This document shows positions 53,713 to 61,513 of a stretch of DNA of 64,000 bases, piece by piece. Under the pieces are notes generated by a model. That model saw only the letters and a program-made list of their open reading frames with translations, was not told the origin of the DNA and made no database searches. A program made the position numbers and the translations under genes. Position 1 is the stretch's first letter. Each line of letters begins with the position of its first letter. The DNA is from DMER64 sp041652255 (GTDB taxonomy: Bacteria > Bacteroidota > Bacteroidia > Bacteroidales > UBA932): assembly GCA_041652255.1 (NCBI GenBank), contig JBAZHT010000002.1:23609-87608 (forward strand). The letters are read 5' to 3'.

Positions 53713-53720
53713 CAAAGATA
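53713..53720 (-). promoter_or_regulatory. Promoter -7 box of tgt
   Basis: TATCTTTG on the minus strand, 4 bases before the tgt ATG and directly after the rplQ terminator. Confidence 0.6.
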
Positions 53721-53732
53721 GGTCTTCCTGCA

Positions 53733-53766
53733 TAAAAAAAATATTCCCGGAAAAATTTCCCGGGAA
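53733..53766 (-). terminator. Rho-independent terminator of the ribosomal operon
   Basis: TTCCCGG / CCGGGAA stem with a 9-base loop (53744-53766). On the minus strand it is followed by TATTTTTTTT. It lies about 18 bases past the rplQ stop. Confidence 0.9.
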
Positions 53767-53784
53767 CATTTTCTGATCATTTGC

Positions 53785-54375
53785 TTACTCCTTTTCTGTT
53801 TCGGGAGAAGTCTCTTCTGTTTTTTCCTCCGTCACGGTTTCTTCAACCGATTCTTCAGCCGGTTTTTCAACCGGGGTTTTTACTTTCTTTTCTGTGTTTT
53901 TCTTTGGAGTCTCCTCTGCAGGGGCCATCGTTTCGGTTTTTGCTTTTGCAGTTTTTGACCGGCCGCGACGTGTCGTTTTCTTTACTTCTTTTTTGGTTGA
54001 TCCGGCAAGAGCCGTTTCGTTGAAGTCTACCAGTTCGATCATGGCCATATCGGCAGCGTCACCCGCACGAAAACCTGTTTTCAGAATTCGAGTATACCCT
54101 CCGGGGCGATCCGCGATTTTGGGAGCTACCACCCGGAAAAGTTCACTTACTGCGTCTTTATCTTTTAGATAGGAAAAAACGGTACGGCGTGAATGGGTCG
54201 TGTCCAGCTTGGATTTGGTAATAAGCGGTTCCACGTATACGCGCAACGCTTTGGCTTTGGCTACCGTAGTTTCTATGCGCTTATGAAGTATGAGGGACGA
54301 AGCCATATTGGCCAGCATGGCCTTCCGGTGACCTGTTTTGCGTCCCAGGTGATTAATTGTCTTTCTGTGTCTCAT
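53785..54375 (-). CDS. rplQ: 50S ribosomal protein bL17 with long tail
   Basis: 196 residues. The bL17 core (MRHRKTINHLGRKTGHRKAM; PLITKSKLDTTHSRRTVF) covers about 1-120. The remaining 75 or so residues are a low-complexity Lys/Glu/Thr/Pro tail. Tails here are seen in Bacteroidota, though bL17 of E. coli has only 127 residues. Last gene of the operon; its start overlaps the rpoA end by 23 bases. Confidence 0.97.
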   Translation of the reverse strand: MRHRKTINHLGRKTGHRKAMLANMASSLILHKRIETTVAKAKALRVYVEPLITKSKLDTTHSRRTVFSYLKDKDAVSELFRVVAPKIADRPGGYTRILKTGFRAGDAADMAMIELVDFNETALAGSTKKEVKKTTRRGRSKTAKAKTETMAPAEETPKKNTEKKVKTPVEKPAEESVEETVTEEKTEETSPETEKE

Positions 54376-55375
54376 GTTTCTTTACTTTCTTTTCAATGTT
54401 GTACTTGGTAACGTCTATTCCAAAAGAGAGATCAAGACGCTCCATAAGCATATCAATTTCAGTCAGCGATTTTTTCCCGAAGTTGCGGAATTTCATCAAT
54501 TCGTGACGGGGCACCGATACCAGGTCTGCAAAGGTTTCTATCTCGGCAGCTTTCAGGCAATTCAAAGCTCTTACGGAAAGTTCCATGTCAGAAAGCTTGG
54601 TAAGCAAAAGCTGACGCATCCGCAAGGATTCTTCATCCAGTTCCGTGCTGACATCTTCCTGAGGAAGTTCAAGGCTGATCCGCTCATCCGAAAAGAGCAT
54701 AAAGTGGTGAATCAGTATCTTGGCTGCTTCTTTCAGCGCGTCTTTGGGATGAATGGACCCGTCTGTGGTAACCTCGATTATCAGTTTTTCGTAGTCGGTT
54801 TTTTGTTCCACCCTCCAATATTCCATGGAATAATTCACATTCTTGATGGGAGTATAAATGGCATCCATGGCTATTAACCCGAACGGCGCATTTTCAATCC
54901 GGTTTTCCTCGGCAGGTACATATCCGCGTCCTTTCCCGATGTGCAATTCCACGGTAAGGGAAACGGAAGTATCCATATTGCAGATCACAAAGTCCGGGTT
55001 GAGTACCTTAAAAGAAGTCAGCTGCCTGGAAATTTCACCTGCAGAAAAAACGTCTTTTCCCTTAACAGTCACCCTGACCGTTTCTTCATCCACGCCTTCG
55101 ATCATTCTTTTGAATCGCACCTGTTTCAGGTTGAGGATGATATCCACTACATTCTCCATCACTCCGGGGATGGTTGCGAATTCGTGTTCCACTCCGTCTA
55201 TCCTGACGTATGTCAGCGCGTATCCTTCCAATGAGGATAACAGTATTCTGCGCAACGCATTCCCGATGGTCGTGGCGTATCCGGGTTCCAGGGGACGGAA
55301 CTCAAAACGTCCGAACGTATCGGTTGCTTCAAGCATGATTACTTTATCGGGTTTTTGAAATGCTAAAATGGCCAT
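54353..55375 (-). CDS. rpoA: RNA polymerase subunit alpha
   Basis: 340 residues. N-terminal dimerisation and assembly domain (about 1-230; FGRFEFRPLEPGYATTIGNALRR) and C-terminal domain (about 250-325; ELSVRALNCLKAAEIETFADLV; NFGKKSLTEIDMLMERL) that contacts promoter DNA and activators. The tail IEKKVKKHETQKDN overlaps rplQ by 23 bases. Between rpsD (17-base gap) and rplQ. Confidence 0.98.
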   Translation of the reverse strand: MAILAFQKPDKVIMLEATDTFGRFEFRPLEPGYATTIGNALRRILLSSLEGYALTYVRIDGVEHEFATIPGVMENVVDIILNLKQVRFKRMIEGVDEETVRVTVKGKDVFSAGEISRQLTSFKVLNPDFVICNMDTSVSLTVELHIGKGRGYVPAEENRIENAPFGLIAMDAIYTPIKNVNYSMEYWRVEQKTDYEKLIIEVTTDGSIHPKDALKEAAKILIHHFMLFSDERISLELPQEDVSTELDEESLRMRQLLLTKLSDMELSVRALNCLKAAEIETFADLVSVPRHELMKFRNFGKKSLTEIDMLMERLDLSFGIDVTKYNIEKKVKKHETQKDN

Positions 55376-55392
55376 TGTAGAAATTTAAATTG

Positions 55393-55998
55393 TTACTTGG
55401 AGTACAACTCCACGATTAATTGCTCATTGATAGTTTCAGGGATCTCGGTCCTGTCAGGGAAGTTCAAAAACTTACCTGAAACGGAAGCGGCATCCCATTC
55501 TATCCAGGGATATTTGCTTACAGAACGGGAGATATTCTCCTGAACAACTTCCAGGTTCTTGGAACGTTCCCTGACAGCTACTATGGCACCGGGACGGAGA
55601 AGGGCTGAAGGTATGTTGCAGACTTTTCCGTCTACCGTTATATGACGGTGAGTGACCATTTGGCGTGCTGCCGGTCTGGAAGGAGCGATTCCCATACGGA
55701 ATACGATGTTGTCCAACCGGCTCTCCAGTAAAAGCAACAGGTTTTCACCTTTACGGCCTTTCATGGAAGAAGCCTTTTTAAACAGGTTGTGGAACTGGCG
55801 TTCCAGAATACCGTAAGTATATTTAACTTTTTGTTTTTCTTTAAGCTGAATTCCGTATTCCGATGTTTTTTTACGTTTTTTCATCATCCCGTGTTGTCCG
55901 GGAGGATAATTCTTACGTTCGTAATTTTTATCCGGACCGTAAATCGGCTCACCGAATTTACGGGCTATTTTTGTTTTTGGGCCTGTATATCTTGCCAT
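55393..55998 (-). CDS. rpsD: 30S ribosomal protein uS4
   Basis: 201 residues, zinc-free type (no N-terminal Cys cluster). MARYTGPKTKIARKFGEP and the S4 RNA-binding segment SRLDNIVFRMGIAPSRPAARQ are clear. A primary 16S-binding assembly protein; in many bacteria it also represses its own operon. Confidence 0.98.
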   Translation of the reverse strand: MARYTGPKTKIARKFGEPIYGPDKNYERKNYPPGQHGMMKKRKKTSEYGIQLKEKQKVKYTYGILERQFHNLFKKASSMKGRKGENLLLLLESRLDNIVFRMGIAPSRPAARQMVTHRHITVDGKVCNIPSALLRPGAIVAVRERSKNLEVVQENISRSVSKYPWIEWDAASVSGKFLNFPDRTEIPETINEQLIVELYSK

Positions 55999-56024
55999 CT
56001 TCTTTCTTTTTTATTGATCAACAA

Positions 56025-56417
56025 TTATACCCTGCGGCGTCCTTTGGGACGGCATCCGTTATGAGGAAGAGGGGTTACATCTACGATTTCCGTAATTTCA
56101 ATACCGGCTCCGTGGATCGTACGAATGGCAGACTCACGGCCCGATCCGGGTCCCTTCACGTATGCCTTTACCTTGCGTAATCCCAGGTCATAAGCAACTT
56201 TGGCACAATCGGCGGCAGCTGTCTGGGCAGCATAAGGGGTGTTTTTTTTGGAACCCCGGAAACCCATTTTTCCGGCCGAAGACCAACTGATAACCTGTCC
56301 TTCGTTGTTAGCCAGGGTCACAATCACATTGTTGAATGTAGAAGATATGTGGGCTTGCCCGTAAGCATCCACTTTGACCACTTTCTTCTTATTGGAAGTA
56401 TTTGATTTTTTTGCCAT
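56025..56417 (-). CDS. rpsK: 30S ribosomal protein uS11
   Basis: 130 residues. AHISSTFNNVIVTLAN, GFRGSKKNTPYAAQ and the C-terminal PLPHNGCRPKGRRRV are diagnostic. Platform protein near the mRNA exit. 11 bases after rpsM. Confidence 0.98.
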   Translation of the reverse strand: MAKKSNTSNKKKVVKVDAYGQAHISSTFNNVIVTLANNEGQVISWSSAGKMGFRGSKKNTPYAAQTAAADCAKVAYDLGLRKVKAYVKGPGSGRESAIRTIHGAGIEITEIVDVTPLPHNGCRPKGRRRV

Positions 56418-56428
56418 AATCTCAGTTG

Positions 56429-56806
56429 TTATTTGGTTGCTTTCTTCTTGTTAGCCACCGTTTTCTTGCGTCCTTTACGGGTACGTGCATTGTTTTTGGT
56501 AGTCTGACCGCGTACCGGCAATCCTATACGATGACGGATGCCCCTGTAGCAACCGATATCCATCAACCTTTTGATATTCATTTGAACGGAAGAACGAAGT
56601 TCGCCTTCAATTTTATACTCTTCCGTGATAAGCGAACGGATGGCTGCAATCTGATCGTCATTCCATTCCTTCACTTTTGTGTCAAAATCAATCCCCGCCT
56701 TGCCCAGGATCTCCCGGGCAGAGCTGCGACCGATTCCGTAGATATAGGTCAATCCTATTTCTCCGCGTTTGTTATTGGGTAAGTCAACTCCGGCTATACG
56801 TGCCAT
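56429..56806 (-). CDS. rpsM: 30S ribosomal protein uS13
   Basis: 125 residues. MARIAGVDLPNNKRGEIGLTYIYG start and YRGIRHRIGLPVRGQTTKNN core, Lys-rich tail. Head protein touching P-site tRNA. Separated by 31 bases from rpmJ. Confidence 0.98.
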   Translation of the reverse strand: MARIAGVDLPNNKRGEIGLTYIYGIGRSSAREILGKAGIDFDTKVKEWNDDQIAAIRSLITEEYKIEGELRSSVQMNIKRLMDIGCYRGIRHRIGLPVRGQTTKNNARTRKGRKKTVANKKKATK

Positions 56807-56837
56807 AATTTATTATACTTTTTGATTTTACTGGTTT

Positions 56838-56954
56838 TTATCCCTGGCGCATTTTGAACTTGGGGTTCTTTTTGCAAATCACATACAAACGTCCTTTACG
56901 TCTTACGATTTTACAATCTTCACTGCGCTTTTTTACGGATGCTTTTACTTTCAT
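56838..56954 (-). CDS. rpmJ: 50S ribosomal protein bL36 with half a zinc site
   Basis: 38 residues, found by translating the gap between rpsM and infA: starts MKVKASVKKRSEDCKIVRRK and ends FKMRQG. Of the four zinc ligands of classical bL36, Cys14 and Cys27 remain, while position 11 is Ser and the His near 32-33 is Phe. It is therefore a zinc-free-type bL36. Canonical position between infA and rpsM. Confidence 0.95.
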   Translation of the reverse strand: MKVKASVKKRSEDCKIVRRKGRLYVICKKNPKFKMRQG

Positions 56955-56975
56955 TGTAGTAATCTTTAAACATAA

Positions 56976-57194
56976 TTACTTATACCTAAAGGTTATGCGG
57001 CCTTTAGTAAGATCATAGGGAGACATTTCCACCCGAACCCTGTCGCCGGGCAGTATACGGATGTAGTGCATCCTCATCTTTCCCGAAATGTGAGCAATTA
57101 TCACATGTCCGTTGTCCAGCTCCACACGGAACATGGCATTGGACAATGCTTCAATAATTACTCCTTCTTTTTCTATTGCAGATTGTTTGGGCAT
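56976..57194 (-). CDS. infA: Translation initiation factor IF-1
   Basis: 72 residues from MPKQSAIEKEGVIIEAL; the longer frame upstream enters map and is not used. OB-fold: SNAMFRVELDNGHVIIAHISGKMR and the end YDLTKGRITFRYK. Binds the 30S A site during initiation. Between map (31-base gap) and rpmJ. Confidence 0.98.
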   Translation of the reverse strand: MPKQSAIEKEGVIIEALSNAMFRVELDNGHVIIAHISGKMRMHYIRILPGDRVRVEMSPYDLTKGRITFRYK

Positions 57195-57225
57195 TTTTGT
57201 TAATCCTTTATAATCTCTTTCTTTT

Positions 57226-57996
57226 TTATATGGTTTCACCTTCAATGAAGGCAAATGTTGACAGAATTTCAGCCTTGTTTTTACGAATGACAACCGTCAG
57301 TTCGTAATGGGCCGAATTCCTGTTATCTGCCGTTCTTAGTGTCCAACCGTCTCTTTCCAGGTAAACGCCTCTTCCTCCCTGATTGATCATAGGTTCTATG
57401 CATATCACCACTCCTTCTTCCAGGTGTTTCCCCTGACCGGGCCTGCCGTAATTCGGCACATCCGGCTTTTCATGAAGGTGACGGCCAATGCCATGACCTA
57501 CCATTTCCCTTACTACGGAAAATCCCCGTTCTTCCACATAAGTCTGAACAGCGGCACCGATATCGCCCGTGCGATTACCGGCAACAGCTTTCTCAATACC
57601 CTTGAAAAGTGATTCCCGGGTGGTGCGCATAAGCAGTTCAGCCGCTTGGGAAACCTGCCCTACACCAAAAGTGTAGGCCGAGTCCCCAAAAAACCCCTTA
57701 TACTTTGTCCCGCAATCCACAGAAACTATGTCTCCTTCCTTAAGCAGGTAATCCCCGGGAAACCCGTGAACAACAACCGAATTAACGGAAACACAGAGGG
57801 TAAATGGAAAACCGTTATATCCAAGAAAAGCGGGAACTGCTCCGTGATCACGTATGAAAGACTCGGCAATTGCATTGAGATGACCGGTGGTCACCCCGGG
57901 GGCAATTTGCTTTCCTACTTCCGCAAGTGTTTTGGAAACCAATATCCCGTTTTCACGCATAAGCGCGATCTCTTCTTCGGTTTTCTTAATAATCAT
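57226..57996 (-). CDS. map: Type I methionine aminopeptidase
   Basis: 256 residues. Removes N-terminal Met from new proteins. Five metal ligands are readable: the Asp of VSVDCGTKYKGFFGDSAYTF (two), His of GHGIGRHLHEKP, Glu of ICIEPMI, and Glu of the C-terminal QTVE-like position (here AHYELTV with a Glu). Takes the place adk-map has in proteobacteria, directly after secY (23-base gap). Confidence 0.97.
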   Translation of the reverse strand: MIIKKTEEEIALMRENGILVSKTLAEVGKQIAPGVTTGHLNAIAESFIRDHGAVPAFLGYNGFPFTLCVSVNSVVVHGFPGDYLLKEGDIVSVDCGTKYKGFFGDSAYTFGVGQVSQAAELLMRTTRESLFKGIEKAVAGNRTGDIGAAVQTYVEERGFSVVREMVGHGIGRHLHEKPDVPNYGRPGQGKHLEEGVVICIEPMINQGGRGVYLERDGWTLRTADNRNSAHYELTVVIRKNKAEILSTFAFIEGETI

Positions 57997-58019
57997 TAAG
58001 CAAAGAACAATTAAAATCT

Positions 58020-59339
58020 CTACATATTGGAACGGCCTTTCAGCCTTCCCGTCTTCATCAATCCGTCATAGTGACGCATCAAAAGATGGCTTTCTATCTG
58101 TTGCAAAGTGTCCAGTATTACTCCTACAAGGATCAACAGTGAGGTCCCTCCGTAGAACTGGGCAAACTGCATGTTCACCCCTATCATTTGCGCAAAAACG
58201 GGCATGATCGCCACAAGTCCCAAAAATATGGAACCGGGCAGGGTAATACGGGACATTATAGTGTCAATGTACTCGGCTGTTTTCTTTCCGGGTTTAACTC
58301 CGGGAATAAAGCCTCCGTTCTTTTTCATATCGTCCGCCATATTGGTGGGATTGACCGTTACGGCTGTATAAAAATACGTAAAGGCAACCACCAGAATGAA
58401 GAACACAAAATTATACCAAAATCCCTGCATGTTGCTCATTACTGCTGCAAAGCCCCGGGTGGCATCAAAACTGGCAAAGATCATGGGAAACAACATCAGT
58501 GCCTGCGCAAAAATGATGGGCATAACTCCGGCAGCATTGATTTTCAAGGGAATGTACTGACGTACCCCGCCATATTGCTTGTTGCCCACAATGCGTTTTG
58601 CATATTGGACAGGTATCTTGCGGACACCCTGTACCAATGCAATGGAAGCGACAAAGATAAAAAATAATACTACCAGTTCAATAACCAGCATAAGGAGACC
58701 CCCGGATGACTGAGACCAGCGGTCCCCGGCCTCGGCAACGAATGCAAAAGGCAGGCGGGCTACAATCCCGACCATAATGATCAGGGAAATACCGTTCCCC
58801 AGTCCGCGATCCGTGATCCTTTCACCGAGCCACATAATGAACATGGTTCCGCCTATGAGTACTACCGTGGCAAAAAGGTTGAACGAAAATCCGCTCAACA
58901 GGAATGCTGTTTCCGGCAGCTGTGCATGCAAATTGGTGAGATAGGCAGGCCCCTGCAATGCCAGGATCAGGATGGTCAGGTAACGTGTCCACTGGTTCAT
59001 TTTCCGGCGGCCGCTTTCTCCTTCCCGCTGCATCCTCTGGAAATACGGTATCATAATACCCAGAAGCTGGATCACGATCGAAGCCGAGATGTATGGCATA
59101 ACGCCAAGGGCGAAAATGGATGCATTTCCGAACGCTCCGCCCGAAAACATGTTCAACAATCCTACCAGACCTCCGGAAGCCTGTGCCTGCAGATTGCTCA
59201 ACTGCATAGGATCTATCCCGGGCAAAACCACGAAGCTGCCCAGCCTGTAGATCAGCAGAAGCAAGATCGTGTATACGATCCGCTTGCGCAGTTCCTCAAT
59301 CTTGAAAATGTTTTGTATGGTTTCTATCAGTTTTTTCAT
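58020..59339 (-). CDS. secY: Preprotein translocase subunit SecY
   Basis: 439 residues, ten membrane helices. N-terminal LRKRIVYTILLLLIYRLGSF, plug region with GGAFGNASIFALGVMPYISASI, cytosolic loops with RMQREGESGRRKMNQWTRY and PVQYAKRIVGNKQYGG. Forms the protein-conducting channel. Lies between rplO (19-base gap) and map. Confidence 0.98.
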   Translation of the reverse strand: MKKLIETIQNIFKIEELRKRIVYTILLLLIYRLGSFVVLPGIDPMQLSNLQAQASGGLVGLLNMFSGGAFGNASIFALGVMPYISASIVIQLLGIMIPYFQRMQREGESGRRKMNQWTRYLTILILALQGPAYLTNLHAQLPETAFLLSGFSFNLFATVVLIGGTMFIMWLGERITDRGLGNGISLIIMVGIVARLPFAFVAEAGDRWSQSSGGLLMLVIELVVLFFIFVASIALVQGVRKIPVQYAKRIVGNKQYGGVRQYIPLKINAAGVMPIIFAQALMLFPMIFASFDATRGFAAVMSNMQGFWYNFVFFILVVAFTYFYTAVTVNPTNMADDMKKNGGFIPGVKPGKKTAEYIDTIMSRITLPGSIFLGLVAIMPVFAQMIGVNMQFAQFYGGTSLLILVGVILDTLQQIESHLLMRHYDGLMKTGRLKGRSNM

Positions 59340-59358
59340 TGGTCAGGCTTATTCTGGG

Positions 59359-59808
59359 TTATTCAATGACAGCAACTTTCCCTTCTTTTGCCTCAATAGC
59401 TTCTTTTGCTTTTTTGGAGAAACCGTGCGCAGTAACGTTCAACTTGACGTTAAGTTCACCGTTCCCCAATATTTTAATAAGGTCGTTTCTGGACACCAGT
59501 CCGGCTTCACGCAATGTGTCTACGTTTATATCGGTAACGCCTGTTTTATCATGCAATGCCTGTAAAGTGGAAAGGTTGATGGCCTTATACTCTACCCGGT
59601 TGATATTCTTGAATCCGAACTTTGGAAGACGACGCTGCAAAGGCATCTGCCCCCCTTCAAATCCGGGTTTACGTGAATAACCCGAACGTGACTGGGCTCC
59701 TTTGTGTCCGCGTGTAGAAGTGCCTCCTCTTCCGGATCCTTCGCCGCGACCAATACGTTTTCTCTTGGAAACCGACCCTTCAGCGGGTTTTAAATTTGAT
59801 AAGTTCAT
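59359..59808 (-). CDS. rplO: 50S ribosomal protein uL15
   Basis: 149 residues. MNLSNLKPAEGSVSKRKRIGRGEGSGRG and SRSGYSRKPGFEGGQMPLQRRLPK are diagnostic. Start preceded by AAGGAGG seven bases upstream, just past a six-copy pentanucleotide repeat that fills the gap to rpmD. Confidence 0.98.
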   Translation of the reverse strand: MNLSNLKPAEGSVSKRKRIGRGEGSGRGGTSTRGHKGAQSRSGYSRKPGFEGGQMPLQRRLPKFGFKNINRVEYKAINLSTLQALHDKTGVTDINVDTLREAGLVSRNDLIKILGNGELNVKLNVTAHGFSKKAKEAIEAKEGKVAVIE

Positions 59809-59815
59809 ATTGTTT

Positions 59816-59822
59816 CCTCCTT
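59816..59822 (-). promoter_or_regulatory. Shine-Dalgarno site of rplO
   Basis: AAGGAGG on the minus strand, 7 bases before the ATG; its 5' end is supplied by the last repeat unit of the pentanucleotide array. Confidence 0.75.
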
Positions 59823-59850
59823 TACTTTACTTTACTTTACTTTACTTTAC
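59821..59850. repeat. Pentanucleotide tandem repeat (TTTAC)6
   Basis: Six exact copies of TTTAC on the plus strand (GTAAA on the coding strand). The array covers the last codons and stop of rpmD and the spacer up to the rplO binding site. Every copy number keeps the reading GTA AAG TAA, so only the rpmD-rplO spacing would vary. Confidence 0.95.
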
Positions 59851-60024
59851 TTCTTCAACTGACACCAAGTGACGTACTTTCTCCACCATGCCCCGGATAA
59901 CCGGAGTAGCTTCCTTTTCTACCGAATGGTTCATCTTGCGGATCCCCAGGGCAGCCAATGTGCCTATCTGACGTTTTGTGGCGGAATTCTTACTTTTAAC
60001 CTGTGTGATTTTCCAAATTTCCAT
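59842..60024 (-). CDS. rpmD: 50S ribosomal protein uL30
   Basis: 60 residues. WKITQVKSKNSATKRQIGTL and the segment MVEKVRHLVSVEE are typical of uL30. Start preceded by AAGGAGG. The last two codons and the stop are part of the GTAAA repeat array. Confidence 0.96.
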   Translation of the reverse strand: MEIWKITQVKSKNSATKRQIGTLAALGIRKMNHSVEKEATPVIRGMVEKVRHLVSVEEVK

Positions 60025-60031
60025 AATCCTT

Positions 60032-60038
60032 CCTCCTT
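60032..60038 (-). promoter_or_regulatory. Shine-Dalgarno site of rpmD
   Basis: AAGGAGG overlapping the rpsE stop codon (TAAGGAGG), 7 bases before the rpmD ATG. Confidence 0.75.
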
Positions 60039-60555
60039 ATCCGTTAAAGACTTTATCCATTTTAATGCCGCGTACGCCTGCCACCTGGTATGCATCGCGC
60101 ATTTCCATGAGGGCATGTACGGTTGCCTTGACCAGGTTGTGAGGGTTGGAAGACCCTTTGGACTTGGCCAAAACATCATGTACTCCCACCGATTCAAAAA
60201 CAGCACGCATGGCACCTCCCGCAATTACGCCCGATCCGGGTGCGGCAGGTTTCATAAATACGCGTGCTCCTCCGAATTTGGCTTCCATTTCATGGGGAAT
60301 CGTTTCCCTGTTCAGGGGAATACGGTACAGATTCTTTTTGGCATCCTCAATCCCTTTTGATATGGCCGAGGTTACCTCTCCGGCTTTGCCGAGTCCGTAT
60401 CCCACAACTCCTTTCTCATCACCCACAACGACAATGGCGGCGAAACTGAAATGACGTCCTCCCTTCGTTACTTTGGTAACACGCTGAATGGCCACCAGAC
60501 GGTCTTTTAATTCAAGGTCCGTGGCTTTTACTTTTTTTGCTTTTATACTTGCCAT
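60037..60555 (-). CDS. rpsE: 30S ribosomal protein uS5
   Basis: 172 residues from MASIKAKKVKATDLELKDRL; the longer frame begins in rplR. GGRHFSFAAIVVVGDEKGVVGYG and the PAAPGSGVIAGGAMRAVFE helix are the S5 signature. Involved in translational accuracy. Seven bases after rplR. Confidence 0.98.
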   Translation of the reverse strand: MASIKAKKVKATDLELKDRLVAIQRVTKVTKGGRHFSFAAIVVVGDEKGVVGYGLGKAGEVTSAISKGIEDAKKNLYRIPLNRETIPHEMEAKFGGARVFMKPAAPGSGVIAGGAMRAVFESVGVHDVLAKSKGSSNPHNLVKATVHALMEMRDAYQVAGVRGIKMDKVFNG

Positions 60556-60562
60556 ATCCGTA

Positions 60563-60925
60563 TTAGAATTTAAGACCACCTTCTCTGGCGGCGTCTGCTA
60601 AACTTTTTACCCTTCCGTGATAGAGGTACCCTCCACGGTCAAATGATACTAATGTGATGCCTTTTTCCAGAGCCCTTTCTGCAGCCAGTTTGCCTACAAG
60701 TGCGGATATCTGGACGGGGTTCTTTCCTTTGAGCGCTTCAGCCAGGGAAGCATCTTTGGAAGAAGCCTGTACCAGGGTAATCCCTCTGGTATCGTCTATC
60801 ATCTGTACATATATCTGTTTATTACTCCTGTAGACGGCCATTCTGGGACGTTCGGCAGTTCCGGAGATCCGCTTGCGAATGCGGTATTTGATCCGTTGTC
60901 TTCTTGCTTGTTTTGTTATAGCCAT
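60563..60925 (-). CDS. rplR: 50S ribosomal protein uL18
   Basis: 120 residues. RIKYRIRKRISGTAERPRMAVYRSNKQIY start and VSFDRGGYLYHGRVKSLADAAREGGL end are diagnostic. Binds 5S rRNA. Start preceded by AGGAGG; 14 bases after rplF. Confidence 0.97.
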   Translation of the reverse strand: MAITKQARRQRIKYRIRKRISGTAERPRMAVYRSNKQIYVQMIDDTRGITLVQASSKDASLAEALKGKNPVQISALVGKLAAERALEKGITLVSFDRGGYLYHGRVKSLADAAREGGLKF

Positions 60926-60932
60926 AATTTCA

Positions 60933-60938
60933 CCTCCT
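60933..60938 (-). promoter_or_regulatory. Shine-Dalgarno site of rplR
   Basis: AGGAGG (within TAGGAGGTGAAATT), 7 bases before the rplR ATG. Confidence 0.75.
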
Positions 60939-60939
60939 A

Positions 60940-61500
60940 CTATTTAGCTCCGGCCGATTTCCCGGCTTTACGGCGTATTTGTTCACCTACAAATTTAATC
61001 CCCTTTCCTTTATAAGGTTCGGGAATACGCAGAGACCGAATCTTGGCAGCCACTGATCCCAGCAACTGTTTGTCATGACTCGTAAGTGTCAGGACCGGAT
61101 TAGCGCCTTTCCGGGCAATTTCCACCGATGCTTTGATCTCCTTGGGTAACATGAAATGGATATCATGAGAATAACCCAGGTTGAATTCCAGCATTTGTCC
61201 TTTTGCCTCAACGCGGTAACCCACGCCGACCAATTCCTGCTTAGTGGTAAAACCTGTAGAAACGCCAACCACCATATTGTGGATCAGGGCACGGTACAAA
61301 CCGTGCATTGACCGGTGGCGCGGCTGATCTGTAGGACGTTCCAGCTTAAGCTCAGTTCCCTCTATTGACACTTTGATGTCCGGATCTACTTTTTGTTGTA
61401 ATTCTCCGAGAGGGCCTTTCACCGTCACCAAATTGCCCGAGCCTATGGTTACGCTCACGTCTTTTGGCAGGTTTACAGGGAGTTTTCCTATTCGTGACAT
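60940..61500 (-). CDS. rplF: 50S ribosomal protein uL6
   Basis: 186 residues from MSRIGKLPVNLPKDVSV; the longer frame upstream is not used. Two related L6 domains; the end PEPYKGKGIKFVGEQIRRKAGK is diagnostic. Sits by the sarcin-ricin loop. 13 bases after rpsH. Confidence 0.98.
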   Translation of the reverse strand: MSRIGKLPVNLPKDVSVTIGSGNLVTVKGPLGELQQKVDPDIKVSIEGTELKLERPTDQPRHRSMHGLYRALIHNMVVGVSTGFTTKQELVGVGYRVEAKGQMLEFNLGYSHDIHFMLPKEIKASVEIARKGANPVLTLTSHDKQLLGSVAAKIRSLRIPEPYKGKGIKFVGEQIRRKAGKSAGAK

Positions 61501-61513
61501 ATTGTTCTTTTCA

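Noticed and set aside
59821..59850. Pentanucleotide repeat as an on/off phase-variation switch of a coding frame
   Set aside because: Only the last two codons and the stop of rpmD fall in the array and they read the same for any copy number, so frame switching is impossible; only spacing could change.
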